Shown one piece after another: positions 44,094 through 53,099 of a stretch of 64,000 bases of DNA (the stretch's first letter is position 1; each line of letters starts with the position of its first letter). The stretch is from Rufibacter tibetensis (GTDB taxonomy: Bacteria; Bacteroidota; Bacteroidia; Cytophagales; Hymenobacteraceae), in NCBI RefSeq assembly GCF_001310085.1, contig NZ_CP012643.1, positions 3,331,501 to 3,395,500 on the forward strand, read 5' to 3'. A program made the position numbers and the translations under genes. The notes under the pieces are model-generated. The model saw only the letters and a program-made list of their open reading frames with translations. It did no database searches and had not been told where the DNA came from.

Positions 44094-44882
44094 TTATTTC
44101 AACCCTATTTCTGCTGCTTCAAAAGCTTCTTTGATTCTTTCGTTTAGTACTTCAGAAACCTGCTGGAAATTGTAGTTTCCCCGTTGCACCCATACTTTCA
44201 TAGAGATGGTCATGGTTTGGCCGGACAGTTTTTCTACGCCTATGGTCGGTTCCGGGTCTTTCAAGATACGGTCATCCGTAGCAATCACTCTTTGAAGGAC
44301 GTCTCTAATTTTTGATATAGGTATAGCTGCGTCAACGGAGTAAGAAACATCTAAACGCCGGGTATCTTCTACATCATAGTTTACGACCACCGCTGATGCC
44401 AATGGTCCGTTAGGAAGATAAACGGTTTTGTTGTCATCAGTGATGATCACGGTGTTGAAGATGTTGATGAGGTTTACTGTTCCCTTCTGCCCCTGCGCCT
44501 CAATAAAATCACCCACCCTGAAGGGCTTGACAGTCAAAATCAGCACCCCGCCTGCGAAATTAGATAAGCTACCTTGTAAGGCTAACCCTACTGCCAGACC
44601 TGCAGAACCAAGTACCGCAATAAAGGACGTTACTTCCAAGCCTACCTGGGCAATCACCACCATGATGAGCATAACCAGCAACACAATATTGAGGATGTTC
44701 CTCAAGAAAGGGCGCAGAGATGGGTCTACGTTTTTGCGGGTCATAAGCGCATACGTAAAATTTGTGATGCGCCTGATGAGCCATAGACCAACCAATAGTA
44801 TAAAGATGGCAACAAGCACCTTAATGCCATACAGCACTGCAAAGTCTTGAATCCTGATCAGGAAACGTTCCGCGTCAAACAT
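44094..44882 (-). CDS. Small-conductance mechanosensitive channel (MscS-like)
   Basis: A 262-residue channel of the short MscS type. Three transmembrane helices cover about 15-40, 60-85 and 88-125, the third being the pore-lining Gly/Ala-rich helix (AVLGSAGLAVGLALQGSLSNFAGG). The beta domain follows with the conserved RVGDFIEAQGQKGTVNLINIFNT and YLPNGPL stretches. Such channels open on membrane tension and release osmolytes under hypo-osmotic shock. It follows the gene at 44927 by 44 nt on the same strand; the pair may share a transcript. Confidence 0.92.
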   Translation of the reverse strand: MFDAERFLIRIQDFAVLYGIKVLVAIFILLVGLWLIRRITNFTYALMTRKNVDPSLRPFLRNILNIVLLVMLIMVVIAQVGLEVTSFIAVLGSAGLAVGLALQGSLSNFAGGVLILTVKPFRVGDFIEAQGQKGTVNLINIFNTVIITDDNKTVYLPNGPLASAVVVNYDVEDTRRLDVSYSVDAAIPISKIRDVLQRVIATDDRILKDPEPTIGVEKLSGQTMTISMKVWVQRGNYNFQQVSEVLNERIKEAFEAAEIGLK

Positions 44883-44926
44883 AAGTGAAGTGGGTGATTG
44901 AGGTTAAACTTTGTCCAAATGGAAAA

Positions 44927-46105
44927 CTAGTTAACAAAGAGCAGCAACAATTGCTGTTTATAGAGCCCATGTGCTAAAGCAAGTAAATATAAAAAGGTAA
45001 TTGGGGTTTGAATCTTTTGTAAAAGTGGTTTTCTGTGTTCTGCCGAGAAATAGGAGTGAATAGCTATTAACAAAAGAAATGTAGCTGGAGTAAGGAGTCT
45101 GAAGTCAAACATGTCAAATTTCATAAAAAAGCGAAGAATGACCATTGTTAGCCAGTAGCTTATTCCTACAAAGGCGATTGTTAATGAAAGGGAATCTGAT
45201 TCTTTAGGGCTTAATAATGCCTTCCAAAAATTTTGTTTATTGATTCTCTTAAGCACTATGAAAAATATTCCAACTTGAAGAAGTAGGAAGAAAAAAGCAA
45301 GGAAATCAATTTTCTGAAAATCAAGCTTTCTAATTAAGAGCATCTCATTCAATTGTGTCTGAACTAGTTTGCTAAGCAGATATAAAAATGATTCGTCTGC
45401 CGGAATGCGGGTAGTACCAGAGTAATAACCAGTATGGAGTTGTACAAACCTAAAGTAATAAACAATAAAGGAAATAATGCAGACGGCAAGTCCAAGCAAC
45501 AGCCCTACTTCCTTCCAATTTTTCTTCCAGAGAAAGTAAATTCCAAACATAGAAAGTACTCCTAAAAGAAAAGCACCAAAATATCTGTAAAGGAAAGACA
45601 ACAGTATAGAGAACATAAGCTGAAAGGTCCATTCTACCTGTTCTAAAGATTTGAATAGAAAATGATGGAGAGAGATAGCAAACCACAACATAATCACCAT
45701 CAACCCTGGCTCAGACCAAGTGTAGGAAAATATGTCTAAGATTGAATGCATGCAGAAGATGAGGCCAATCCAAAAGCTATTCTCAGGAAATAATTTGTAG
45801 ATGAGGGCAAATGCAAAAGCAATCCAAAGCAGGTTAACCAACTTAGAATTCCAAAATATTGAAAGAGGGGAGAGATAGGATATGGTGGCGATTGAGAAAG
45901 AATACCCTAAAGGCCAAATAGTTAATGTAGTGGATTTGCCCTGATCCAGATATTGTAGGTTGCCTTTCTCTACAAGCGCTTCAGCCGCTTTAAGGTAATG
46001 AATGGAATCTGGTGTAGTGAAGCCATCAGGTTCTACTGCCACCCGCACTAAAATCACAATTGAAATAGCCAAAAAGAGGAGCAACAACTTTATACGTTCA
46101 TGCAT
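44927..46105 (-). CDS. GT-C-like multi-spanning membrane protein
   Basis: A 392-residue inner-membrane protein with about 10-11 hydrophobic helices. The first periplasmic loop has an acidic motif (TTPDSIHYLKAAEAL) as in GT-C lipid-linked glycosyltransferases of the ArnT/PMT kind, followed by WPLGYS. It does not clearly match one named family, so the function is unknown. The stretch is visibly more AT-rich than its neighbours, with many AAA and TTT codons, and the C-terminus is short, which suggests either a fast-evolving or transferred gene. No glycan-biosynthesis gene is next to it. Confidence 0.65.
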   Translation of the reverse strand: MHERIKLLLLFLAISIVILVRVAVEPDGFTTPDSIHYLKAAEALVEKGNLQYLDQGKSTTLTIWPLGYSFSIATISYLSPLSIFWNSKLVNLLWIAFAFALIYKLFPENSFWIGLIFCMHSILDIFSYTWSEPGLMVIMLWFAISLHHFLFKSLEQVEWTFQLMFSILLSFLYRYFGAFLLGVLSMFGIYFLWKKNWKEVGLLLGLAVCIISFIVYYFRFVQLHTGYYSGTTRIPADESFLYLLSKLVQTQLNEMLLIRKLDFQKIDFLAFFFLLLQVGIFFIVLKRINKQNFWKALLSPKESDSLSLTIAFVGISYWLTMVILRFFMKFDMFDFRLLTPATFLLLIAIHSYFSAEHRKPLLQKIQTPITFLYLLALAHGLYKQQLLLLFVN

Positions 46106-46166
46106 ACTACCTTTCGAGGTTGTTTAGAAATCAAGTAGAACACCTTGCTGGAGCTCGATTTAGAAC

Positions 46167-46865
46167 TCAGATTAAGTGCTTTGACCTTATAATGATGTTA
46201 GGATCAAGGCAGATTTGGCGGTAGTACCCTTCCTCAGAAGGAGCACAAACTCCCGGAAAGTCCCCGCTTTTCCCCAGAAGATCAGTCATTACCTGGAAAT
46301 GAAGGTGCGGGGGCCAATCTCCGTTTTCTGGATATGGACCCATAGTAGCAACCTGCTCTCCAGCAGAAATGCGTTTGCCAGCTGACAACCCATCCAAGGA
46401 AGTTCGGCTCAGGTGACCGTACAAGGTGTAAAACGGAATGCCTTCTAGTTCATGCTGTAGAAGGATGGTAGGGCCATAGTCCCCAAAATTAGCATTGTCC
46501 TGAAAACTGTGCACGGTTCCCTCCAATGGTGCATAGATAGGAATGCCAGCCGGAGCCCAAATATCTACCCCCAGGTGGACCGATCTTCCTTCCGTAGAAG
46601 TATCAAAATGCTCGCTTCGGCGGTAAATAACTCTATTCTCAAAATAGCCACCCACTCCAATGGTTGCCTTCTTTTGCTGAAGCATCTCCAAAACAAACCT
46701 TTCAAATGAAGCGGTGTCCCGAAGGTCGGTCTGGAGAAGGGCCGAATTTTTTGCCGTAAAGTCCAGACGTACTATGTCTTCAGCGTTCAAGTCATGGTCA
46801 AGGAGAGGGGCAAAGGAAATTGCGGGAGCAGATAGGAGCTTGATCAGTTTAGAGGATTTTTCCAT
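46167..46865 (-). CDS. M23 (LytM-type) metallopeptidase domain protein
   Basis: A 232-residue protein with the M23 zinc site: HLGVDIWAPAG gives the first His and Asp, and HLHFQVM gives the second HxH pair. The LytM core spans about 95-220. Unlike most M23 proteins it has no signal peptide or membrane anchor at the start (the first residues are MEKSSKLIKLLSAPA). This signal-less M23 variant is also known fused to aminotransferase-like enzymes, where it may not degrade peptidoglycan; that comparison is from memory. Substrate unknown. It is divergent from the ferredoxin reductase at 47043. Confidence 0.75.
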   Translation of the reverse strand: MEKSSKLIKLLSAPAISFAPLLDHDLNAEDIVRLDFTAKNSALLQTDLRDTASFERFVLEMLQQKKATIGVGGYFENRVIYRRSEHFDTSTEGRSVHLGVDIWAPAGIPIYAPLEGTVHSFQDNANFGDYGPTILLQHELEGIPFYTLYGHLSRTSLDGLSAGKRISAGEQVATMGPYPENGDWPPHLHFQVMTDLLGKSGDFPGVCAPSEEGYYRQICLDPNIIIRSKHLI

Positions 46866-47042
46866 AAAAGGAACCTGAAACGGTAACTTAGTAAAAAATT
46901 AATTTGGAAAGATAAAGGAAAAACAAACGTACGACCGCTATTTTTTATGCTAAGTTCGGGTTGGTTTCTGAAATGTTGTAACTTTCCTCCCTTATTAAAA
47001 GTTAGTCAAACCCGAATCACATTCGTTTTTCGTATAAAAACT

Positions 47043-48125
47043 ATGAGCAACGCTTATTTCAACATGAAAGTGGTGGACATCACACAAGAGACGTCAGACG
47101 CCATCACCCTTCATCTAGACCATCCAGAAAAGAAAAGTATCCCTTATATCCCTGGTCAATTTCTGACGTTGATTTTGCCGGTGAATGGCCAAAAGGTGCG
47201 TAGATCGTATTCTTTGTGCAGCATTCCTGAAGATCCGTACTTTTCAGTGACCGTGAAACGGGTAGAAGGTGGTTTGGTCTCTAACTTTTTAGCAGAAAAT
47301 GCACAGATAGGGCAAACCATAGAAGTGATGGCCCCCATCGGGAACTTCAATCTCAAGCCAGAGCCCTCCCAGAAACGGCACATCTTCTTATTTGGCGGCG
47401 GAAGCGGTATTACGCCGTTAATGTCCATGCTCAGAAGCACCCTTACCTATGAGCCACAAAGCCGGATAACTCTCATCTACGGTAACCGGAACGTTGATTC
47501 AGTTATCTTCAAAGATCAGCTGGCCCAATTTGAGCAACAATATCATGAGCAACTGAAAGTAGTGCACGTGTTCAACGAGGCTCTGGTAGATGCTACTGAA
47601 AAGCAGGACCACATCGGGTTACTGGACCGGAACATGGTGCTGCGCCTGATTGATGACTTGAAAGTACCCGGTTTCCAGCAGGAATCATACTTCATATGCG
47701 GACCTGAAGGCATGATGAACGAGGTGCGCGAAGCCCTCCATTTTAAAGGAGTACCGGCAAGCCAGATTCATAAAGAAAGCTTCACCGCCCCAACTGGCCC
47801 CGAAGCGCAAAGTGCCGATGTAAGCGCTGCTCCAGAGTCTGACGAAATCATTACGCGTACAGTAACGCTGATCTATGAGGGACAGGAGTATCAGGTGGAG
47901 GTAAAACCCACAGATACTATCCTGGAAGCTGGTTTAAGAGCAGATATTGACTTACCTTACTCTTGCCAGGCCGGCCTTTGTACCGCCTGTATGGGTAAAT
48001 GCCTGAGCGGACGCGTCCATCTAGATGAACGCGAAGGCTTGTCAGATGCAGAAATTGCCCAAGGATACGTTCTAAATTGCGTAGGCCATCCGCTCACCGC
48101 TGATGTGGTGATTGAGATTGGTTAA
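47043..48125 (+). CDS. PaaE-like ferredoxin reductase with C-terminal [2Fe-2S] domain
   Basis: A 360-residue flavoprotein. The FAD-binding domain contains RRSYSLCS (after FLTLILPVNGQKV), the NAD(P) domain contains GGGSGITPLMSML, YGNR and YFICGPEGMM, and a plant-type [2Fe-2S] domain at the C-terminus has PYSCQAGLCTACMGKC plus a fourth Cys in YVLNCVG. This is the domain order of PaaE (phenylacetyl-CoA epoxidase reductase) and of related oxygenase reductases. No paa genes are nearby, so it may serve another oxygenase or desaturase. The ATG at 47043 (MSNAYFNMKVVD) fits. The M3 peptidase gene follows after 17 nt. Confidence 0.9.
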   Translation: MSNAYFNMKVVDITQETSDAITLHLDHPEKKSIPYIPGQFLTLILPVNGQKVRRSYSLCSIPEDPYFSVTVKRVEGGLVSNFLAENAQIGQTIEVMAPIGNFNLKPEPSQKRHIFLFGGGSGITPLMSMLRSTLTYEPQSRITLIYGNRNVDSVIFKDQLAQFEQQYHEQLKVVHVFNEALVDATEKQDHIGLLDRNMVLRLIDDLKVPGFQQESYFICGPEGMMNEVREALHFKGVPASQIHKESFTAPTGPEAQSADVSAAPESDEIITRTVTLIYEGQEYQVEVKPTDTILEAGLRADIDLPYSCQAGLCTACMGKCLSGRVHLDEREGLSDAEIAQGYVLNCVGHPLTADVVIEIG

Positions 48126-48142
48126 TCTTTTTGCCCTGTTTT

Positions 48143-49876
48143 ATGGAAAACACCTCTCAAACGCTCGCCTTGCCAGAACGCAAAACCCGCCAGTACCTTC
48201 CCGCCGATTTTGAGGTAGGAGATTGGGAATCGCTGGAGTCATACTTTGAGGAACTGAAAACCCGCGAGATTAACTCGCAGGAAGACCTGGAAAAGTGGAT
48301 TACCGACCGCAGTGAACTGGAGAGCGTGCTCTCTGAGAACCTGGCATGGCGGTACATCAAAATGACCTGCGATACTCAGGATGAGGCTCTCACGCAAGCG
48401 TTTCAGTTCTTTGTCACCGAAATCGAGCCCAAAGCCTCTCCGTATGATGATGCCTTCAACCGCAAGCTGGTGGAGTCGCCGTACATAGATGGGTTAGATG
48501 AGCAGAAGTACCGCATTTACCTGCGGGGCGTACGCCGTGCCATTGAACTGTTCAGGGAGGAAAATATTCCCTTACAGACAGAAATCAGTACCAAACAGCA
48601 GCAATATGGCGCCATTGCCGGTGCCATGATGGTGACGCTAGATGGCGAGGAAATGACCCTGCAACGGGCCGCTGACCGCTTAAAGCAAACAGACCGGGCA
48701 GTGCGGGAAGAGGCTTACCTGGCCATTCAGACTCGGCGGCTGGAAGACAAGGAAAAGCTGGATGAACTGTTCACTGAATTGGTGCAACTACGCCATCAAG
48801 TGGCTTTGAACGCGGGCTTTGACAATTTCCGGGACTACATGTTTGCCGCGCTAGGCCGTTTTGATTATGGTCCTGAAGATACCTTTTCATTTCACCAGGC
48901 CATCAAAGAAAAAGTGGTGCCTGTCACCCGTCAGATTGATTTAGAACACAAGGAACTGCTAGGTCTGGACACCTTGAAACCTTGGGACATGGATGTAGAT
49001 CCTAGTGGGTTGCCTCCGTTAGAGCCATTCCAAACCGGCGATGAACTCCTGACCAAGACTATTGACTGTTTCTATCGCTTAGATTCGTTCCTGGGTGATT
49101 GCCTGGTGACCATGCGTGAAATGGGGCATTTGGATCTGGAGTCGCGTAAGGGCAAGGCGCCCGGTGGCTACAACTATCCGCTGGATGAAATTGGAGTACC
49201 GTTCATCTTCATGAATGCTACTTCCTCGCTCCGTGATGTAGTTACTTTGCTGCACGAAGGAGGACACGCGGTGCATTCGTTCCTGACCCGTGATCTACCT
49301 TTGAATGCGGCGAAACACCCACCTTCCGAGGTAGCTGAACTGGCTTCCATGTCTATGGAGTTGCTAACCTTGGATCACTGGGACATCTTCTTCCCGAACC
49401 AGGAAGATCTGGTGCGTGCCAAAAGACAACACCTGGAAGGTGTGCTGGAGACGTTCCCGTGGGTAGCTACCATTGACAAGTTCCAGCACTGGATTTACGA
49501 AAATCCTACCCACACTATTCAAGAGCGCCACCAGAACTGGGTGCGTATCTTTGAGGAGTTCAACCAGCAGGAAGTAGATTGGAGCGGACTGGAGTACCTG
49601 AAGCCCTATATATGGCAAAAACAGCTGCACCTCTATGAAGTGCCTTTCTACTATGTAGAGTATGCCATGGCGCAACTTGGGGCTATCGCCGTCTGGAAAC
49701 GCTACAAGTCTGAACCAGAAGCTGCGTTAGAAGGCTACAAAAAAGCCCTCTGCTTAGGCTATACCGCCACCATAGGTGAAATCTATGATGCCGCCGGTGT
49801 CCGGTTCGACTTCTCCAGCGACTATATCCAATCATTAGTAGATTTTGTCAAAGACGAGATGGCCCAGTTAGGCTAA
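48143..49876 (+). CDS. M3-family oligoendopeptidase (PepF-like)
   Basis: A 577-residue cytoplasmic zinc metallopeptidase that cleaves small peptides. The zinc motif HEGGHAVHSF starts at His371, with His375 as the second ligand and Glu372 as base; the third ligand Glu lies in the downstream EVAELASMSMELL helix. The N-terminal helical domain is typical of PepF/oligoendopeptidase F of Bacteroidota length. The start at 48143 is an ATG after the reductase stop (17 nt gap); a TTG upstream at 48131 adds only 4 codons. It is co-directional with the reductase, with a strong terminator after it. Confidence 0.93.
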   Translation: MENTSQTLALPERKTRQYLPADFEVGDWESLESYFEELKTREINSQEDLEKWITDRSELESVLSENLAWRYIKMTCDTQDEALTQAFQFFVTEIEPKASPYDDAFNRKLVESPYIDGLDEQKYRIYLRGVRRAIELFREENIPLQTEISTKQQQYGAIAGAMMVTLDGEEMTLQRAADRLKQTDRAVREEAYLAIQTRRLEDKEKLDELFTELVQLRHQVALNAGFDNFRDYMFAALGRFDYGPEDTFSFHQAIKEKVVPVTRQIDLEHKELLGLDTLKPWDMDVDPSGLPPLEPFQTGDELLTKTIDCFYRLDSFLGDCLVTMREMGHLDLESRKGKAPGGYNYPLDEIGVPFIFMNATSSLRDVVTLLHEGGHAVHSFLTRDLPLNAAKHPPSEVAELASMSMELLTLDHWDIFFPNQEDLVRAKRQHLEGVLETFPWVATIDKFQHWIYENPTHTIQERHQNWVRIFEEFNQQEVDWSGLEYLKPYIWQKQLHLYEVPFYYVEYAMAQLGAIAVWKRYKSEPEAALEGYKKALCLGYTATIGEIYDAAGVRFDFSSDYIQSLVDFVKDEMAQLG

Positions 49877-49888
49877 CTAATAATCTCA

Positions 49889-49933
49889 AAAACAGAACAG
49901 CCCCGGAATGATCTTCCGGGGCTGTTCTGTTTT
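49889..49933. terminator. Terminator after the oligopeptidase gene, 20-bp stem
   Basis: Arms 49889-49908 and 49914-49933 pair perfectly over 20 bp around a 5-nt loop and end in a T-tract. It lies between convergent genes and works on both strands by symmetry. Confidence 0.9.
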
Positions 49934-49974
49934 TTACCCGTTTTTGTAAACTAAAGCCTTAATCAAAAGGGATT

Positions 49975-50613
49975 CTACTCCTGTTCTTCCTCGTCTTCTT
50001 TAGCAGGGGCGTTTTTATCTACCCATTGAAAAAGAGGAGCGGGTTGTAAAGTATCATAAGGTTTGCCCAGCTTGGGAACCTGACCCTTGTAGCGTCTGAG
50101 CAAAGTGTTTAATTCTTTGGCCGTTTGGTCATAGCGGCCACGGTAAAATACCACCTCGCTGTGATGAGCTGTAATGGATTGGTTGAGGGAGTCTACTCTT
50201 GCTATGCCTGTAGGGCCGTTTTCTGGTAAGAAGGCTCTAATCGCGTTCCAAACAGAATCCTGCGCCTGGTCATAGGCATCTATCTGGTCTGTGTTGCGCA
50301 TGCTATTTCGGTCATAACGCAGGCCTTGTAGTCTGCGTAGCGCTTGTTGCAAATCGGCACGTTGGGTAGATTCAAGTGCAGCAGGAGGGATAGCGGCCAA
50401 AATCTCTTCCATCTGCTGGGTTTTTACGCTGTCGCTCCACATCATCACGTTCCATTTGCCAGTGAGGGTGTCAGACAACATAGTCAGCTCCTGCCGTAAT
50501 TGATCGTCAGAAATTGGCCGAACCAGGCGGCCAGATTTACCTGAATCTTTGGAACAGCCCGCTAAAATCACTACCAGCGTTGCTGCCAATCCAAAGAGAA
50601 AATTATTTTTCAT
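49975..50613 (-). CDS. Hypothetical lipoprotein
   Basis: A 212-residue protein with a lipoprotein signal (residues 1-20, lipobox LAGC at Cys20) and a helical mature domain rich in Gln, Asp and Arg (LTMLSDTLTGKWNVMMWSDS; RADLQQALRRLQGLRYDRNS). The tail ends with an acidic run (KEDEEEQE). It resembles uncharacterised Bacteroidota viral-A-type or periplasmic helical lipoproteins, but I do not recognise a family. I start at the ATG at 50613, since the longer frame upstream overlaps the TetR gene and lacks sense. It follows tetR on the same strand but with a 217-nt gap. Confidence 0.65.
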   Translation of the reverse strand: MKNNFLFGLAATLVVILAGCSKDSGKSGRLVRPISDDQLRQELTMLSDTLTGKWNVMMWSDSVKTQQMEEILAAIPPAALESTQRADLQQALRRLQGLRYDRNSMRNTDQIDAYDQAQDSVWNAIRAFLPENGPTGIARVDSLNQSITAHHSEVVFYRGRYDQTAKELNTLLRRYKGQVPKLGKPYDTLQPAPLFQWVDKNAPAKEDEEEQE

Positions 50614-50830
50614 TACTGTGTTATTGAAACAAACGTGAGCCTGCTGTTTTGGTAAGGTGCGGCCTTCATCAAAGCCTGACAACCTGCAAACGTAACAGCC
50701 CTGCTTCCCGTTACAAAGTAGCCAAAAGCTTTTCCCTTGAGGGGGTGCAAACAAAGACAGGGGCCTGTTTTTCAAAAAGAAACGCAGTTGCCCCTGAGAA
50801 AGTATAGCCAAAAAGGTGCTTAAAGCAGAT

Positions 50831-51412
50831 TTAGAAGTTTTTAAGCCCGTTAAGCAAGAGATTAGAAAGGAACTCGGCAATCTCGTCTGGGCTCATTTTA
50901 CCTTCCGGCTTGTACCACATGTGCAGCCAGTTTAAGCTAGAAAGCAGGGTAAGCACCACAAACTTTTCATCGGTCACTTTAAACTCGCCGCTGGCGATGC
51001 CATCCCGCACAATCTGACGAAGACTTTCCTCATACTTGAACCGCATGTCATGGAATTTACTCAGTGAAGGCTCACTTAAATGACGCCATTCGTTCAGGAA
51101 CACGCCCGCTGCCGGCGGGTTTTTAGTTAATACCCGCACGTGCGCGGCAACAGCTAAACGTAGCTTTTCGCCGGCGGGTACGTCCTGGTGCTGTACCTCG
51201 TCAAAGGCAGCGTTAAACTCATCGGCCATCTTGAAACAGACCCGCTGCAGAATGTCTTCCTTAGATTTGATATGTGAATAGAGGCTTCCGGCTTCAATTC
51301 CAAGTTCCAGCGCAAGGTCGCGCATGGTGGTGGCGGCAAAACCCCTTGATTTAAATAGGGAAGTGGCTACTTGGTCTATCTGTTCTTTCCGGGTCATTGG
51401 GGCACTGGACAT
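50831..51412 (-). CDS. TetR/AcrR-family transcriptional regulator
   Basis: A 193-residue regulator. The N-terminal helix-turn-helix has RKEQIDQVATSLFKSRGF, TTMRDLALELGIEAGSLYSH and IKSKEDILQRV, a close TetR signature. The C-terminal ligand domain is helical and ends LSNLLLNGLKNF. It resembles fatty-acid metabolism regulators of the FadR/KstR type, but no catabolic gene is adjacent, so its regulon is unknown. The ATG at 51412 is used (MSSAPMTRKEQ). A strong promoter lies 19-50 nt upstream (51431-51462). Confidence 0.9.
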   Translation of the reverse strand: MSSAPMTRKEQIDQVATSLFKSRGFAATTMRDLALELGIEAGSLYSHIKSKEDILQRVCFKMADEFNAAFDEVQHQDVPAGEKLRLAVAAHVRVLTKNPPAAGVFLNEWRHLSEPSLSKFHDMRFKYEESLRQIVRDGIASGEFKVTDEKFVVLTLLSSLNWLHMWYKPEGKMSPDEIAEFLSNLLLNGLKNF

Positions 51413-51430
51413 AGAGGTATTCTTTATTGT

Positions 51431-51462
51431 CAAAGCTACTACTGCGAACACCCGTTAGCAAA
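51431..51462 (-). promoter_or_regulatory. Bacteroidota-type promoter for tetR
   Basis: On the minus strand TTTG (51459-51462), 20 nt, then TAGCTTTG (51431-51438) match both boxes exactly. The start codon follows after 18 nt. Confidence 0.6.
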
Positions 51463-51516
51463 TTTAGTTTGTTCCCGTACTCCATTGCAGCGCCGTGAAG
51501 GATGCCGGGAAAAAGC

Positions 51517-51524
51517 TATCTTTG
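51517..51524 (+). promoter_or_regulatory. Possible -7 element for thiL
   Basis: TATCTTTG matches TAnnTTTG, 87 nt upstream of the thiL start. The -33 box at the right distance (CGTG, 51494-51497) is weak. No TPP riboswitch core is seen in the leader. Confidence 0.35.
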
Positions 51525-51611
51525 CATTTCGGGCAAGTTTTTCTAAAAATAAGACGAAAACGTATATCTCCTATTTCTTTACAGGAAAAAACTACGATAA
51601 ACCGCATAAAT

Positions 51612-52640
51612 ATGTCAGAATATACCTCTTTAGATACTTTGGGCGAATTTGGCCTGATCCGGCGATTGCAGGAGAACATTGAGTTAACCCAGCCTTCCAC
51701 CGTGGTGGGCATCGGCGATGACGCCGCAGTGCTGGAGCCCGGCCAGAAGCAGGTGGTGGTGACGTCAGACATGCTGGTGGAGAACGTGCACTTTGACCTG
51801 ACCTTTTGCCCTTTGAAGCACCTGGGCTATAAGGCAGTGGCGGTGAACGTGTCAGATATTGCCGCCATGAACGCCATCCCTACCCAGATTGTGGTGAGTT
51901 TAGCCATCGGCGCGCGCTATACCGTAGAAGCCATTGAAGAACTATACGCGGGCATGCGCCTGGCCTGCGAAAACTACAAAGTAGACTTGGTGGGCGGAGA
52001 TACCACCGCCTCGCGCGGTGGACTGGTCATCAGCATCACCGCCTTGGGCGAAGTAGAAAAAGGAAAAGCTGTGCTGCGCAGTACTGCCCAACTAAATAAT
52101 TTGGTGTGTGTGACCGGAGACTTAGGTGGCGCTTACCTGGGACTGCAATTACTGGAGCGCGAAAAACAGGCCTTCTTGGCTGACCCTGAGACCCAACCTG
52201 AACTGGAAGGCAAAGATTACGTGATAGGCCGTCAGTTACGCCCAGAGGCCCGCATGGATGTGATCCATGAACTCAAGGAACTAGGCGTGCATCCCACTTC
52301 TATGATTGACATTTCAGACGGACTAGGCTCGGAATTGCTGCATATCTGTTCGCAAAGCAGGGTAGGAGCAGCCATTTACCAGGATAAACTTCCTGCGGAC
52401 CAGCAGACTCTGGAAACCGCAGAGGAATTCAAGCTGGACCCGGTTACGTGTATTCTGAATGGCGGCGAAGACTATGAACTGCTTTTCACCGTGAAGATGG
52501 GGGACTATGACAAAATCCGGAACCACCCAGACATTACCATCATTGGCAACATTACCGATGCTGGCGAGGGCGTGCGGTTGGTGACCCCAAGCGGCAATGC
52601 GTTCCCCATTAAGGCGCAAGGCTGGAATCACTTCAGCTAA
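51612..52640 (+). CDS. thiL: Thiamine-monophosphate kinase
   Basis: A 342-residue kinase that makes thiamine diphosphate from the monophosphate with ATP. Family motifs: LGEFGLIRRL, the GIGDDAAVLE metal-binding loop, VTSDMLVENVHFDL, HLGYKAVAVNVSDIAAMNA and LVGGDTTASRG, and the C-terminal GEDYELLFTV. Length agrees. ATG 51612 begins MSEYTSLDTLGE; the open frame further upstream lacks conserved sequence. It is divergent from the TetR gene and has its own terminator. No other thi gene is here. Confidence 0.95.
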   Translation: MSEYTSLDTLGEFGLIRRLQENIELTQPSTVVGIGDDAAVLEPGQKQVVVTSDMLVENVHFDLTFCPLKHLGYKAVAVNVSDIAAMNAIPTQIVVSLAIGARYTVEAIEELYAGMRLACENYKVDLVGGDTTASRGGLVISITALGEVEKGKAVLRSTAQLNNLVCVTGDLGGAYLGLQLLEREKQAFLADPETQPELEGKDYVIGRQLRPEARMDVIHELKELGVHPTSMIDISDGLGSELLHICSQSRVGAAIYQDKLPADQQTLETAEEFKLDPVTCILNGGEDYELLFTVKMGDYDKIRNHPDITIIGNITDAGEGVRLVTPSGNAFPIKAQGWNHFS

Positions 52641-52650
52641 GATGATTATG

Positions 52651-52703
52651 TTTTTAAATGCGTAAGGCCGGGATGTTTCATCACGGCCTTACGCATTTAA
52701 AAA
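52651..52703. terminator. Terminator between thiL and tyrosine-phosphatase gene
   Basis: Arms 52651-52670 and 52684-52703 pair perfectly over 20 bp around a 13-nt loop, between convergent genes. The T-tract favours the minus-strand direction on the left arm, but on the plus strand it also lies right after the thiL stop. Confidence 0.78.
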
Positions 52704-52749
52704 CTAATGTATTTCCTGCCTGATTTTCTGAATAGGGGCAAAAAGTGAT

Positions 52750-53073
52750 TCAGGTGTATAGGAGCGGACTTACAGAGGTCTCCAGCATTTGAATTAATTC
52801 CTCGTCCATGTACCCATACTCATCTGGGATGTCCAGCACGTATAGTTCTTTTTCTCTGACGAGGGTACCGTAGGTGGAGATCAGGATTTGTTTATGCTTT
52901 TTCTCCATTACAAAAATCAAGTCAGCCCATTCCAGCAGTTTGGCGTTAACTTTTATTCTAGCCTTATCTGAGGTTCCGGCAGACCGGCAGGTAAAGCCTT
53001 CATAAGTTTGAAAAACCTTTTCAGCGGTTGGGCTTCGCCATTGGTTACGGCTACAAATAAACAGAACGTTCAT
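52750..53073 (-). CDS. Predicted low-molecular-weight protein tyrosine phosphatase
   Basis: A 107-residue protein resembling the COG4551 group of small predicted tyrosine phosphatases. The phosphate loop is CSRNQWRS at residues 7-14, fitting C-x5-R-S, followed by PTAEKVF. A C-terminal DIPDEYGYMD stretch provides an Asp that could be the general acid. It is shorter than Wzb/YwlE type enzymes (about 150). Substrate unknown. It lies 26 nt after the hypothetical gene at 53100, on the same strand. Confidence 0.82.
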   Translation of the reverse strand: MNVLFICSRNQWRSPTAEKVFQTYEGFTCRSAGTSDKARIKVNAKLLEWADLIFVMEKKHKQILISTYGTLVREKELYVLDIPDEYGYMDEELIQMLETSVSPLLYT

Positions 53074-53099
53074 GTGGTTTGTACCTAAAGGAGATACCC

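Noticed and set aside
50614-50880. Longer frame for the lipoprotein at 49975 (start near 50880)
   Set aside because: The extra 89 residues overlap the TetR gene, and the lipobox signal begins properly at 50613.
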